In this document: one piece after another, positions 16,954-26,627 of the stretch | Layout of the letters: every line of letters begins with the position of its first letter | Position numbering within the stretch: position 1 is the first letter of the stretch | Program-made: the position numbers and the translations under genes | The notes under the pieces: model-generated | Databases searched by the model: none | The model's input: the letters and a program-made list of their open reading frames with translations, nothing else | Told to the model about the DNA's origin: nothing | Assembly (NCBI RefSeq): GCF_036492635.1 | Contig: NZ_AP025305.1 | Location: forward strand, 1 to 64,000 | DNA length: 64,000 nt | Direction: 5' to 3' | Source of the DNA: Aureibacter tunicatorum | GTDB lineage: Bacteria > Bacteroidota > Bacteroidia > Cytophagales > Cyclobacteriaceae

Positions 16954-19900
16954 TTGATGAAATTATTACGACATATAGTGTTTGTCTTGTTTGCTCTAGT
17001 GATTTTCGTATTGCCGGAGCAAGCCGTAGGGCAAGCAGTAAAAAAGAATATTGTTAAGGACTTAGATTCCTTGTCTTACCGATTAAATACCGCTTTGTCG
17101 ACTTTGAGTTCGGAAGGCCAAAGTTCGGAAGGAATGCAATTTGATTCATTGTGGGTTTCAGGACAACTTTCCCAAGCTCATAAAGAGAAGATCAGAACCT
17201 TCTTTGTCGAGGCATTTGATAAAAAATACAAGCTAAATCCTCATGTTCGGGATTACATTAGCATCATCAATGCTTCTGTTAAAAATGGCGATGTTAGCGC
17301 TTCTCAGCTTAATGACCTTTTATCATATATCGATAAGGGTTTCGCCAACTATAACAATCAACAATTCACCCTTTTCCTGAAAAGTTTGAGAAACTGGTAT
17401 GAGTACAATGCTTTGTTTCATACGAGAAGATATCAAGTATTGGCTGAGGAGTTTCAATATACTTTAGGCTTTGAGGATATCGAAGAGGTAGTGGAGGAAG
17501 AGCCAATTGTAGAGGAGAAGGAGGAAGAAGTAGAGGAAGTTATTGAAGAAGAACCTGAAGAGGATAATTCGGATCCTTGGGCTGACGAAGGTTCATGGGA
17601 TCAACCTGTGTCCAATGACGATGGTTGGGGCGATGATGACGGCTGGGGTGATTCGAGTAATTCCGATGATCCATGGGGAGACGATACTTCCGATAGTCAG
17701 GCATCAGATGAATGGGGACAATGGGATACAAATACCGCTTCTTCAGATGATAGCGAAGTGGAGGAAGAAGATTCTGATAATGGCATGGATCCTGAGCTGT
17801 TTGTCGAAATGTATTCCGCAATGGATTTGCCTGTAAGTTCAGGAGCCGTTGTTAATTTTTCTTCTTTGAATTTGAAGGTGCCTTTCGGCAGCGATACCTT
17901 CAGTATTATAGGAACTAAGGGTGCTTTTATTATTGATCAACAAGTATTCGTGGGCCAAGGAGGAAAGGTGACTTGGGAAAATGCAGGCTTGTCGGCTGAT
18001 AGCGTAAATTGCCAATTAGGCGATTTTGTGTTTGATCTTAGAAAGGGAGAGATAATTTCTCAAAAAGCGAACATGAACTATACTGGAAAATTGAAATCCA
18101 GTGCCGAGGGAGAGTTTATATTGAAATTACAGAAGTCTCGACGCAAAGAAGATGCAAACATGCCTCAATTTACTTCTTATTTGAATAATAACGCTTGGGA
18201 TAACGTTACTTGCCCGAATATGGAATTCAGCGGAGGCTTTGCTATTCGAGGGAATAAGATATCAAGTAAATCATTGATTGATGGCATTTCAACAGCTAAG
18301 TACCTTGAGGCTGGCAGAACAAAGTTTCAGTTGAGATCCAAATACTTCATAGTAAAAGACTCAGTGTTGAATTCTAATGAGTCTGATTTGACGATTTATC
18401 ATCAAAGAGATTCTATTTATCACCCTAATTTGACTGTTAGCTTTACTTCCGGCGACTCTTTGCTTTGGGCTGTTAAAAATAAAGGCAAGTATCAAAAAAC
18501 ACCTTTTTGGGCTTCATACTTCGATGTGGATATAAAAGCCGATTATTTGGAGTGGCCTGTTGGAGGAGATAGCTTGGATATATCAATAGCCCATGCTCGT
18601 GGATATATTCCAGCCTTTTTTGAGTCTAAAGATTATTTCAACGAAGATAATATGAAAGAACTATCAAATGGATATGGTTTTCATCCAATTTCATTGATTG
18701 TTCATTATCGTAAGAAAACGGATAGAAGCAAGTTTTTGATTACTGAATTGTCCAAAGAATACAAGCAACAAGATGCCAGAGTTCATGAAGCCATGATTGT
18801 CTTGAGAGAGAATGGTTTTATCGACTATGACGATCAAGTTGGTGAAGTGAAGATCTTGGAAAAGACAGACCATTATTTGGAAGCATGGAGAAAGAAAAAA
18901 GACTTTGACCAGTTGTCTATTCCATCTATTACAAGTAGCGGAGCTAATGCTTCATTGAATTTGGAAGACAAATCGATGAAGATCAGAGGTATATCCAAAT
19001 TCTATCTTAGTGAGTTGCTGGATGTGTATATCATGCCTGAAAATAAAGAAATAACGATGCTTGCGAATAGGGATTTTAAGTTCAACGGACAATTGTTTTC
19101 AGGATATTTCGAGTTTGTTGGGCAAGAGTTTACATTCAAGTATGACAGCTTTTTGGTGGATTTGCAGCAAATTGACTCGATCAAGCTTCATGTGCCTGAA
19201 GACTCGACTCAATTGGATGGAAGAAAAAAAGAAGTTGGAAATAAATTAGTTGGAGCGCCCAAAGAACAACAAGAAGCTTTCAAGGATAGCTTGATGGCGG
19301 AGCATAATATTAATACCGAGATGACAAATTCATCTGGAACATTATATATTAATATGCCTGACAACAAATCTGGTAAGGAAAAGTACGAGAAATTCCCGTA
19401 TTTCAACTCTACAACAGGAGCATATGTCTACTTTGACGATCAAGCCGTTTTGGATGGAGCTTATGACCATACCGTATTTTTCGAGATACCGCCTTTTGAG
19501 GTTGATGGGATGAGTGATAGCAATCCTTCAGCAATTGGGTTTGAAGGAACATTCCATTCAGGAGGTATTTTCCCTGACTTTACGCAAAAGCTGTCGATCA
19601 TGGAAGATAATTCTCTAGGATTTGTTCATGATGTGCCTGAAGATGGCTTTCAACTGTATAACGATGAAGGAAAGTTCTATAATGAAGTTAGACTAGATAA
19701 TCAGGGATTGACAGGAAATGGTTCTATCGATTATTTGACGACTAATTTAAGCTCAGACAAGTTTACATTCTATTTGGATTCTGTTGTCGGAAATGGAGCT
19801 CAAGCGGAGATCAAGGCAGGAGTTTATGATCCGATTACATTTCCGGATTTAATTTCGGAAGATTTTCATATGAAATGGGATACAAAAAATGATAGTATGA

Positions 19901-22329
19901 AGATCTTCAATACAAAGACGCCTTTTGTCATGTATGAAGGCACTGCAACCTTGGATAGTTTGGCGATTGTTTCCAAGAAGGGACTTTTTGGAGCTGGAAC
20001 ATTGGTGACAAGGGGCTCGAATACAAAGTCTGAGGAATATACATTTAGAGAGGATCGATTCAAGGCGAGAAGAGCTGAATTTGAAGTTGAATCTGACAAT
20101 CCTGACAAGCCATCGATGTTTGCCAATGATGTGAAGCTAGACTTTAGATTGGCGGAAAACTATGCGGATATTAAATCAGAGCAAGTAGGTGCAGCGTCAT
20201 TGACATTTCCATATGTTCAGTTCAATACCTCAATCGATAAAGCCAGATGGCTGTTGAATGAAGATAAGATTGTCATGACCAAGCCTGAAGAAGTGGATAT
20301 TTCAAGTTCATATTTTTATGCGACCAAGGAAGAGTTGGGAGATTTGAATTTTATGGCTACAAATGCCGAATATGATATCAATACCTATGAGATGACCGTG
20401 TCAGGAATACCATATATTTTGGTTGCTGATGCAAAGGTTATTCCTTTTGAGAATCAAATTTTGATTAGAGAAAATGCCAATATCGATAAACTGGATCAAG
20501 CTAAGTTGATTATTGATGCAGAGAACGAGTATCATAAACTATATGATGGTAGCATTAGTATTATTTCAAGAGATATATTTATGGGTAATGCGACATACGA
20601 GTTTGTAAATGCCGCTGCCGATACTTTCGCGATCGAATTTGCAGAGTTTGAATTCGTGGAGGAGCTGGAAAAGAAAAGTTTGTTTAAAAAGGCATCCGAC
20701 GTGCCTGTGAAGCATACGGTATCTGGAGGAACAATCAATGAGGAAGATAATTTGATCATTTCTCCTGGAATGTATTTCAAGGGAGATGTGACCATGTATG
20801 CGACCAATAAGGCCTTGAAACTTGATGGTTTGGTGAAACTTGATTTGCAAAATATTGATGAATACGACACATGGATTAAATATGTCAGTCAGGATGAAGA
20901 GCAGCAAGAAGTAAGGTTCGATTTCAACACTAGTGTAAGTGTAGGCGAAGATGGTTCAGAACAGCCTCTGGAAGCGGGTATATTCTATGGGGATGAAGGC
21001 AATTCATTGTATTCTACATTTATTTTTGAGAAGAAGAATTTTGACGACCAAAGATTCTTTAGTCCAAGCGGTATGTTGTTTTATGATCAGGACAAAGGAG
21101 CCTATGCCATTGAGGATACAGCCAAAAGTTCTGGAAATAGTTACGCAGGTAAAGTCTTCAGATATAATGAGGAAACATCGGATGTGGAGTTTGAAGGTCT
21201 GGTGGACTTGGTGAATCCTTTCACTTTGCAGGATGGATTGGGAATTGTAGCATCAGCAATAGGAAAGGGTAATTTGAATGAGAGTGAAATTGAGATGAAT
21301 GCATTTATGATGCTTGACCTTCCAATTTCTTCATCTGCTTACGCGGCTCTGGGTAATTCAATTTCTGAAAGATTGCTTCATGTCGGAAATATTGAGGCGG
21401 AGCCTGATAGAGTTAAGCTATATTACAAGGCTGCTGAGATCATAGGAGACAAAGCTGTCAAGGCCTATGACGAAGTTTCGAAATTGGAAGGCCAGCCATT
21501 TGTTATGGCTTCGAGTCAATTGCCAAAATCACAACTTGTAATTTCGAATGTCGATATGAAATGGTCTGAAGACAAGCATGCTTGGTATAATGACGGGAAG
21601 ATAGGCATTTCGAATATGATGGATCAAAATATCAATCATAAGACGGAAGGATATTTGGAAATTGTGAAATCGCCAGAGGGAGATATTATTAATTTGTTCT
21701 TTAAAGTTTCAACTGATTTATGGTATTTCTTCAAATACAATGGAGAAGAGAGACTTTTATCTATCATATCATCCAAAGGAGAGTTTAATGAAATAGCGGC
21801 CAAGAAAGTCGGAGGCAAGCCGGGTAGCTTGAGTATCGAGATAGCGGATAATTTTGTCGCTTCTAGTTTTGTTAGTTCATTCAGAAAAGATTATCTGGGG
21901 AAAGAAGACGAGGAAGAGTATCAACTTGGAGGCGGTGCTTTTGATCGCCCAAGCGAGGATGAGGAATATGAAGATCCATTGTTCAGCGATGAAAATGTTC
22001 CGGAAGGAGGATTTGATGACGAAAACTTATATGATACTGTCGAGGAGAAAGAACCGGATAATTTAGAGGAAGAGCAAGAGGATGTGTTTGGTGCTGAGGA
22101 AGAGTCTGAGAAAGAATTATCAAAGAAAGAGAAGAAAAAGCGACGCAAGGAGAAAAAAGCTGAAGAGGAAGCTCTGAAACAGCAGAATGAAGAAAATGTC
22201 TTTGAAGAAGATTCTGAAGAAAAGGTCTCTGAAGAGAAACCAAAAGATAAGTCAGACAACAAGGATAACGATGAAAGTGTCTTTGAAGAGGAAGAAGATG
22301 AGGAAATAGCTAATGACGATGGGTTTTAG
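16954..22329 (+). CDS. Giant secreted acidic protein of unknown function (1791 residues)
   Basis: I do not recognise the family. An N-terminal signal peptide (hydrophobic about 5-22, GQA cleavage region) is followed by a helical part to about residue 170. Next comes a low-complexity Glu run and an Asp/Trp/Ser/Gly-rich stretch (about 180-275, repeats such as DGWGDDDGWG and DPWGD), then some 1300 residues that look beta-rich. Around residues 1125-1180, lines such as FMATNAEYDINTYEMTVSG and AKLIIDAENEYHKLYDGSIS recall the beta-jellyroll repeats of OstA/LptA-type proteins; that is an inference. The C-terminal 150 residues are disordered and acidic with a basic patch KEKKKRRKEKK. The gene stands alone, with a terminator before it. 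A periplasmic or outer-membrane location is likely. Confidence 0.7.
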   Translation: MMKLLRHIVFVLFALVIFVLPEQAVGQAVKKNIVKDLDSLSYRLNTALSTLSSEGQSSEGMQFDSLWVSGQLSQAHKEKIRTFFVEAFDKKYKLNPHVRDYISIINASVKNGDVSASQLNDLLSYIDKGFANYNNQQFTLFLKSLRNWYEYNALFHTRRYQVLAEEFQYTLGFEDIEEVVEEEPIVEEKEEEVEEVIEEEPEEDNSDPWADEGSWDQPVSNDDGWGDDDGWGDSSNSDDPWGDDTSDSQASDEWGQWDTNTASSDDSEVEEEDSDNGMDPELFVEMYSAMDLPVSSGAVVNFSSLNLKVPFGSDTFSIIGTKGAFIIDQQVFVGQGGKVTWENAGLSADSVNCQLGDFVFDLRKGEIISQKANMNYTGKLKSSAEGEFILKLQKSRRKEDANMPQFTSYLNNNAWDNVTCPNMEFSGGFAIRGNKISSKSLIDGISTAKYLEAGRTKFQLRSKYFIVKDSVLNSNESDLTIYHQRDSIYHPNLTVSFTSGDSLLWAVKNKGKYQKTPFWASYFDVDIKADYLEWPVGGDSLDISIAHARGYIPAFFESKDYFNEDNMKELSNGYGFHPISLIVHYRKKTDRSKFLITELSKEYKQQDARVHEAMIVLRENGFIDYDDQVGEVKILEKTDHYLEAWRKKKDFDQLSIPSITSSGANASLNLEDKSMKIRGISKFYLSELLDVYIMPENKEITMLANRDFKFNGQLFSGYFEFVGQEFTFKYDSFLVDLQQIDSIKLHVPEDSTQLDGRKKEVGNKLVGAPKEQQEAFKDSLMAEHNINTEMTNSSGTLYINMPDNKSGKEKYEKFPYFNSTTGAYVYFDDQAVLDGAYDHTVFFEIPPFEVDGMSDSNPSAIGFEGTFHSGGIFPDFTQKLSIMEDNSLGFVHDVPEDGFQLYNDEGKFYNEVRLDNQGLTGNGSIDYLTTNLSSDKFTFYLDSVVGNGAQAEIKAGVYDPITFPDLISEDFHMKWDTKNDSMKIFNTKTPFVMYEGTATLDSLAIVSKKGLFGAGTLVTRGSNTKSEEYTFREDRFKARRAEFEVESDNPDKPSMFANDVKLDFRLAENYADIKSEQVGAASLTFPYVQFNTSIDKARWLLNEDKIVMTKPEEVDISSSYFYATKEELGDLNFMATNAEYDINTYEMTVSGIPYILVADAKVIPFENQILIRENANIDKLDQAKLIIDAENEYHKLYDGSISIISRDIFMGNATYEFVNAAADTFAIEFAEFEFVEELEKKSLFKKASDVPVKHTVSGGTINEEDNLIISPGMYFKGDVTMYATNKALKLDGLVKLDLQNIDEYDTWIKYVSQDEEQQEVRFDFNTSVSVGEDGSEQPLEAGIFYGDEGNSLYSTFIFEKKNFDDQRFFSPSGMLFYDQDKGAYAIEDTAKSSGNSYAGKVFRYNEETSDVEFEGLVDLVNPFTLQDGLGIVASAIGKGNLNESEIEMNAFMMLDLPISSSAYAALGNSISERLLHVGNIEAEPDRVKLYYKAAEIIGDKAVKAYDEVSKLEGQPFVMASSQLPKSQLVISNVDMKWSEDKHAWYNDGKIGISNMMDQNINHKTEGYLEIVKSPEGDIINLFFKVSTDLWYFFKYNGEERLLSIISSKGEFNEIAAKKVGGKPGSLSIEIADNFVASSFVSSFRKDYLGKEDEEEYQLGGGAFDRPSEDEEYEDPLFSDENVPEGGFDDENLYDTVEEKEPDNLEEEQEDVFGAEEESEKELSKKEKKKRRKEKKAEEEALKQQNEENVFEEDSEEKVSEEKPKDKSDNKDNDESVFEEEEDEEIANDDGF

Positions 22330-22360
22330 ATGATTTTTCTCATTAATATTTAACAAAACT

Positions 22361-22391
22361 ATTTTCCCTCGATAAACTATTGAGGGAAAAA
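22361..22391. terminator. Hairpin after the giant gene, possible terminator
   Basis: The inverted repeat TTTTCCCTC / GAGGGAAAA with about 11 bases between lies between the 1791-residue gene and mgsA. The T-run on the plus strand is poor, so termination is uncertain. Confidence 0.45.
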
Positions 22392-22431
22392 TAACGTTCT
22401 TTTGGTGAGTATTTTTAGAAAATTTTTTGAT

Positions 22432-22890
22432 ATGATTACAAAAGCACTTACCAAAAGTAAAAAAATCGCTTTGGTTGCCCATGATAATAAGAAAGCGGAA
22501 ATGCTTGCTTGGGCGGAAAAGCATAAAGAGAAGCTTCAAGGACACATATTGTATGCTACAGGCACTACAGGAAAGTTGCTAGAAGAGACGCTGAATGTTA
22601 CCGTTGAAAAGCTTAAAAGCGGACCTCTAGGTGGAGATCAGCAAATAGGAGCCATGATTTGCGAAGAAAAAATCGAAATGATGTTTTTCTTCTGGGATCC
22701 ATTGGAAGCGCAACCGCATGAGCCGGATGTGAAAGCATTGCTTAGAATTGGCGTGTTGTATAATATTCCAGTAGCCAGTAATACAAGCTCTGCCGACTTT
22801 CTGATTACGTCACCGTATTTTAACGAAAAAGATTACGATCGTCAAATTATGGAGTTCGGCGACTATGTGAACAGAAGCATACCAAAATAG
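22432..22890 (+). CDS. mgsA: Methylglyoxal synthase
   Basis: Converts dihydroxyacetone phosphate to methylglyoxal and phosphate, a glycolytic overflow bypass. The phosphate-binding KIALVAHDNKK start, the ATGTTG loop, the catalytic Asp69 in GPLGGDQQIG and His96 in PHEPDVKALLRIG are all present. The frame extends ten codons upstream to a TTG at 22402, but the ATG at 22432 gives the normal length of 152 residues and is preferred. It is convergent with the small membrane protein gene that follows. Confidence 0.94.
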   Translation: MITKALTKSKKIALVAHDNKKAEMLAWAEKHKEKLQGHILYATGTTGKLLEETLNVTVEKLKSGPLGGDQQIGAMICEEKIEMMFFFWDPLEAQPHEPDVKALLRIGVLYNIPVASNTSSADFLITSPYFNEKDYDRQIMEFGDYVNRSIPK

Positions 22891-22913
22891 CATGCAGGTC
22901 ATGGAAGATGGGC

Positions 22914-23105
22914 TTACTGCTCTTCTTTCTTTCTCTGCTTTTTGATATACAATTCCAGACCATAGGCTATGGCCCACAAGGCTAATGCTACTCCTCCAGC
23001 CACATATGCATGTCTTGGGTCTCTCAGACTGTAAAAGAATGTAAGCAACGCGATGGCTATCAATACCCAATTTATTTTACTAAGTGTTTTCAGATTCATT
23101 TTCAT
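22914..23105 (-). CDS. Small two-helix membrane protein
   Basis: Protein of 63 residues with two hydrophobic helices (about 10-26 and 34-54), a short RDPRHAY loop between them and a Lys/Arg-rich tail ending in KKQRKKEEQ. The positive ends suggest both termini are cytoplasmic. I do not recognise the family. It converges with mgsA (23-base gap) and is divergent from the SNF2 gene. Clear topology makes it a credible gene despite its size. Confidence 0.6.
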   Translation of the reverse strand: MKMNLKTLSKINWVLIAIALLTFFYSLRDPRHAYVAGGVALALWAIAYGLELYIKKQRKKEEQ

Positions 23106-23244
23106 GCAAAATAGTATCTGTGAATAGTTGTGTCCAAATTTTTTTAAATTTTCGGATTAATATCATTTTTTACAAATTTAAGAGTTGATATTTTTAATAT
23201 TTCACTATATTGTTCACATTTTGTGAAATACACCCGTTTAGTAA

Positions 23245-26145
23245 ATGAAAGTATCAACCTCTGATCCGTTTAAAATTATTTACTCTCTTTTTGAGCATGA
23301 ATATTTAGGCTATCTTATCGAATCCTTTGTGGTGCAACTTGACCAAACGGGAAAGTTGACTTTGACGCATCAAAATATTTCTTTCCAAAATGCAAAGGAG
23401 TTTTCCAGCGCATTGGATGAAATAGATTACAAGTTGATCAAGCTTATGGATAGCATGCAACAAGAAGTGGTTATTCATAAATTTTACAATAAACATATTT
23501 CTGTAACAGACTTTTTTCAGAAGATTTACTCTAATCCCAAGTTTGAGGAAACGAAGGCGAATATAGTGGAGTATTTGGAAGGAAAAAGATCGCAAGTATT
23601 GGAAATACTTCAGAAATCAGGGAAAGATCTTTATGAAATGGGCAATGATGGCGAGCCTGCCCAGCATCATATTAATATTCAGAAGGAGAAAGCTTCTGTT
23701 TTATTTCATTTCAGAAGAAATGATGACAACACGCATTATTTTCCAACGATCAAGCATGGAGACAACAAAGTAGAGTTTCAGTATAAAGGAGCGTTCTTGA
23801 TTTGCAATACGCCTGCTTGGATGATTTGCAGTGGCAAACTTTATAGTTTTAAGAAAAATGTTGATGGCAAGAAGATCAAGCCTTTTCTAAATAAGAAGTT
23901 CATCGCAATACCTAAAGCTATTGAAGAAAAATACTACAATAACTTTGTCGCGAATTTAATCGCCGATTACGATGTTTATGCTAAGGGCTTTGATATCGTG
24001 ACAGAAAGAGAAAAGCCGGTGCCTTATATATATTTCTTGGATATAGTTGATGAGGGAGATGAGAATAAGAAGGCTGGGTTTGAGCTTTATTTCAAATATG
24101 GTTCTCATTTGTTCAAATACACTGCAGTCCAAAAGTCCATTAGCGTGGAAGTGAATAAGGATGGCGATAATTATACATTTGTTAGAGTAAAAAGAGATTC
24201 TTCTTATGAGCAGTTTATTTTGAATATTCTCAAAATAAATGGAGTGGACCTGATTGATGAGCACCAATATGATATTGGCCAAGCTATGGATTTGCTCAAT
24301 GGGCTTAAAGAAGTAATTGAGAATAATGGAATTCAAATAAGCCAGTCAAATACTAAAAAAGAGATCAAGTATTTTCTTGGCAAGCCTTCTATTGAAATCA
24401 AAATCAATGAAAATATCGATTGGTTCGATATTGAAGCGGTAATCATGTTTGGATCTTACCAGATTTCCTTCAAAGAGCTTAGAAAGGCCATTCTATCTAA
24501 GAAGGGAGAGTTTAAGTTGCCAAATGGAGAAATCGCCGTAATTCCGGATGAGTGGCGTGTGGAGTATTCAGAGTTGTTCGCTTTTATAGATGAGAGTGAT
24601 GATGATGATTCGGATGTTCTCAAATTGAAAAAGTATCATGTGGCTTTGATCAAAGAGCTTGAAGGCGAGAATTTGGCAAAGATCACGATGAGCAGAAAAC
24701 TTCAAAAGTTGCAGAACTTTGAAGAAATAGAAGACGCTGTAGAATCCAGTCATTTTATAGGAAGCCTGAGGTCTTACCAAAAGGCTGGCTTGAATTGGAT
24801 GACCTTTTTGCAAAAATATAATTTCGGAGGTTGTTTGGCCGATGATATGGGTCTTGGTAAGACAGTGCAAACATTGGCTATGCTTCAAAATGCGAAAGAT
24901 GCAGGCTCCTTGAATGCTACCTTGCTAATCATGCCGACTTCCTTGATTTATAACTGGGAAGCTGAAGCGAAGAAATTCACGCCGGATTTGCGAGTATTTG
25001 TCTACACTGGCACGAATAGGGTTAAGGATCCTGAGCAATTCAAGGATTATGATTTGGTATTGACATCTTATGGAATCGTGCGTTTGGATATAGATATTCT
25101 TCAAGAGTACTATTTCAATTATGTGATTTTGGATGAATCTCAAGCGATCAAGAATCCTAATTCCATTATAGCGAAGTCGGTAAATAAGCTGAAGTCTAGG
25201 TTTAGATTGATATTGACAGGTACTCCATTGGAAAACAGCACAATGGATATCTGGTCACAGATGAACTTTATCAATAAAGGCTTATTGGGAGATCAAAAGT
25301 TTTTCAAGAGCGAGTTTTTAGTTCCAATCGAAAAGAAAAGGGATGACAAGAAAATGAAAAAGCTCTATTCTATCATCAAGCCTTTCATACTAAGAAGGAA
25401 TAAAACCCAAGTGGCTACCGAATTGCCTGAAAAAGTGGAGCAGATCAAGTATTCGATCATGACTCAAGAGCAGAAAAAGTGCTACGATGAAGTTAAGTCT
25501 TATTATAGAAATAAGATTCTTGATGAAATCGATCTCAATGGCATGGGCAAGTCCCAGTTTATGCTATTGCAAGGCTTGACTAAATTGAGGCAAATAGCGA
25601 ATCATCCTCGCATGGCTGATCAAGATTATAAGGGAGACTCAGGGAAGCTGGAGGAAGTGACCAATATGATCGAACGAGCGATAAGCGAGGATCACAAAAT
25701 GTTGATTTTTAGCCAATTTGTGAAGCATTTGACGATCGTTAGAGAGTACTTGGACCAGGAGGGAATCAAGTACACATATTTGGATGGCACTACTAAGAAT
25801 AGAAAAGAGCAAGTGGACAAGTTTCAAAATGATGAGACGGTCAAAGTATTTTTAATTTCATTGAAAGCTGGAGGTGTGGGACTGAACCTAACCAAAGCCG
25901 ATTATGTGTTTATCTTGGACCCTTGGTGGAATCCCGCCATTGAAGCTCAAGCGGTCGATAGAGCGCACCGTATTGGACAAGAGAATACAGTGTTCACTTA
26001 TAAATTTATAGGAAAGGACACTGTAGAGGAAAAAATTCTGGCTTTGCAACATCAGAAGAAAAGTCTTGCCGGAAATTTAATTACAACTGAGGAAAGTTTC
26101 GTGAAAGAATTGTCAAAAGAAGATATAGAAAGCCTATTGTCTTAA
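23245..26145 (+). CDS. SNF2-family DNA helicase/ATPase
   Basis: Protein of 966 residues. About 480 N-terminal residues have no motif I recognise and no SWIM-type cysteine cluster. The SF2 core follows, with DDMGLGKT (Walker A, about residue 533), DESQ (motif II, about 630), LTGTPLENS (motif III), and in lobe 2 LISLKAGGVGLNLTKADYV (motif V) and DRAHRIGQ (motif VI). Bacterial SNF2 proteins are double-stranded DNA translocases linked to RNA polymerase recycling or repair; the role here is unassigned. A palindrome, TTCACATTTTGTGAA (23213-23227), lies just upstream of the start. Confidence 0.92.
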   Translation: MKVSTSDPFKIIYSLFEHEYLGYLIESFVVQLDQTGKLTLTHQNISFQNAKEFSSALDEIDYKLIKLMDSMQQEVVIHKFYNKHISVTDFFQKIYSNPKFEETKANIVEYLEGKRSQVLEILQKSGKDLYEMGNDGEPAQHHINIQKEKASVLFHFRRNDDNTHYFPTIKHGDNKVEFQYKGAFLICNTPAWMICSGKLYSFKKNVDGKKIKPFLNKKFIAIPKAIEEKYYNNFVANLIADYDVYAKGFDIVTEREKPVPYIYFLDIVDEGDENKKAGFELYFKYGSHLFKYTAVQKSISVEVNKDGDNYTFVRVKRDSSYEQFILNILKINGVDLIDEHQYDIGQAMDLLNGLKEVIENNGIQISQSNTKKEIKYFLGKPSIEIKINENIDWFDIEAVIMFGSYQISFKELRKAILSKKGEFKLPNGEIAVIPDEWRVEYSELFAFIDESDDDDSDVLKLKKYHVALIKELEGENLAKITMSRKLQKLQNFEEIEDAVESSHFIGSLRSYQKAGLNWMTFLQKYNFGGCLADDMGLGKTVQTLAMLQNAKDAGSLNATLLIMPTSLIYNWEAEAKKFTPDLRVFVYTGTNRVKDPEQFKDYDLVLTSYGIVRLDIDILQEYYFNYVILDESQAIKNPNSIIAKSVNKLKSRFRLILTGTPLENSTMDIWSQMNFINKGLLGDQKFFKSEFLVPIEKKRDDKKMKKLYSIIKPFILRRNKTQVATELPEKVEQIKYSIMTQEQKKCYDEVKSYYRNKILDEIDLNGMGKSQFMLLQGLTKLRQIANHPRMADQDYKGDSGKLEEVTNMIERAISEDHKMLIFSQFVKHLTIVREYLDQEGIKYTYLDGTTKNRKEQVDKFQNDETVKVFLISLKAGGVGLNLTKADYVFILDPWWNPAIEAQAVDRAHRIGQENTVFTYKFIGKDTVEEKILALQHQKKSLAGNLITTEESFVKELSKEDIESLLS

Positions 26146-26627
26146 ATAAGTTCAATTATATTGGTTTGTATTCGACTATCTTGAGTGTGCTATAAATGCC
26201 AATATTATTTATATGTTGGCATAGTTCAATGCGTATTTTTCCAAGTATTCATTCGTATTTGTTGATATCGATTTCTTATAGGAAAAGAAATTTCATTTAA
26301 TATTTCTATGATTCATTTTCTTTTAAAATCCTAAACAGCTCATATTCAGTCTTTTTTATAGCTTTATTTATAATTAGTATATATAATATATGAATAAAGT
26401 ATTTTTTTTTAATACTATATTAGTTTTAGGATTATTTTCGGTTTTGATTCCTCGATCGAATTTTTTTATTTTGCATGAGCTTACAACGATAACTTTTGTA
26501 TCGATTTTGCTTAATTCATTTCAAGGGTAGCGAACATTCGACACTTTTTCTCATTGAGTGGACGTTCGTTATGAATTCTGTAAGTATTTGAAAAATTATA
26601 TTTTTGTTTTGACCAAACTTCATTAGG
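26146..26627. other. 480-base AT-rich intergenic region upstream of the ribonucleotide reductase gene
   Basis: No gene is seen. There is a small hairpin, ATGCCAA / TTGGCAT (26196-26222), without a T-run. An imperfect inverted repeat just before the coding region, CGAAC..CACT / AGTGGACGTTCG (26531-26568), lies about 60 bases before the start codon. I looked for a cobalamin riboswitch because the enzyme is of the B12 type, and saw no GCCACTG-type B12 box. Confidence 0.5.

Noticed and set aside
17543-17836. Open frame of 97 residues inside the giant gene
   Set aside because: It is a shadow of the Asp/Gly/Trp-rich coding segment in another frame.
26196-26222. Hairpin after the SNF2 gene as a terminator
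   Set aside because: The stem is short and no T-run follows on the plus strand.
26146-26627. Cobalamin riboswitch upstream of the B12-type reductase gene
   Set aside because: No B12-box-like conserved core was found by eye. A covariance-model search would settle it.
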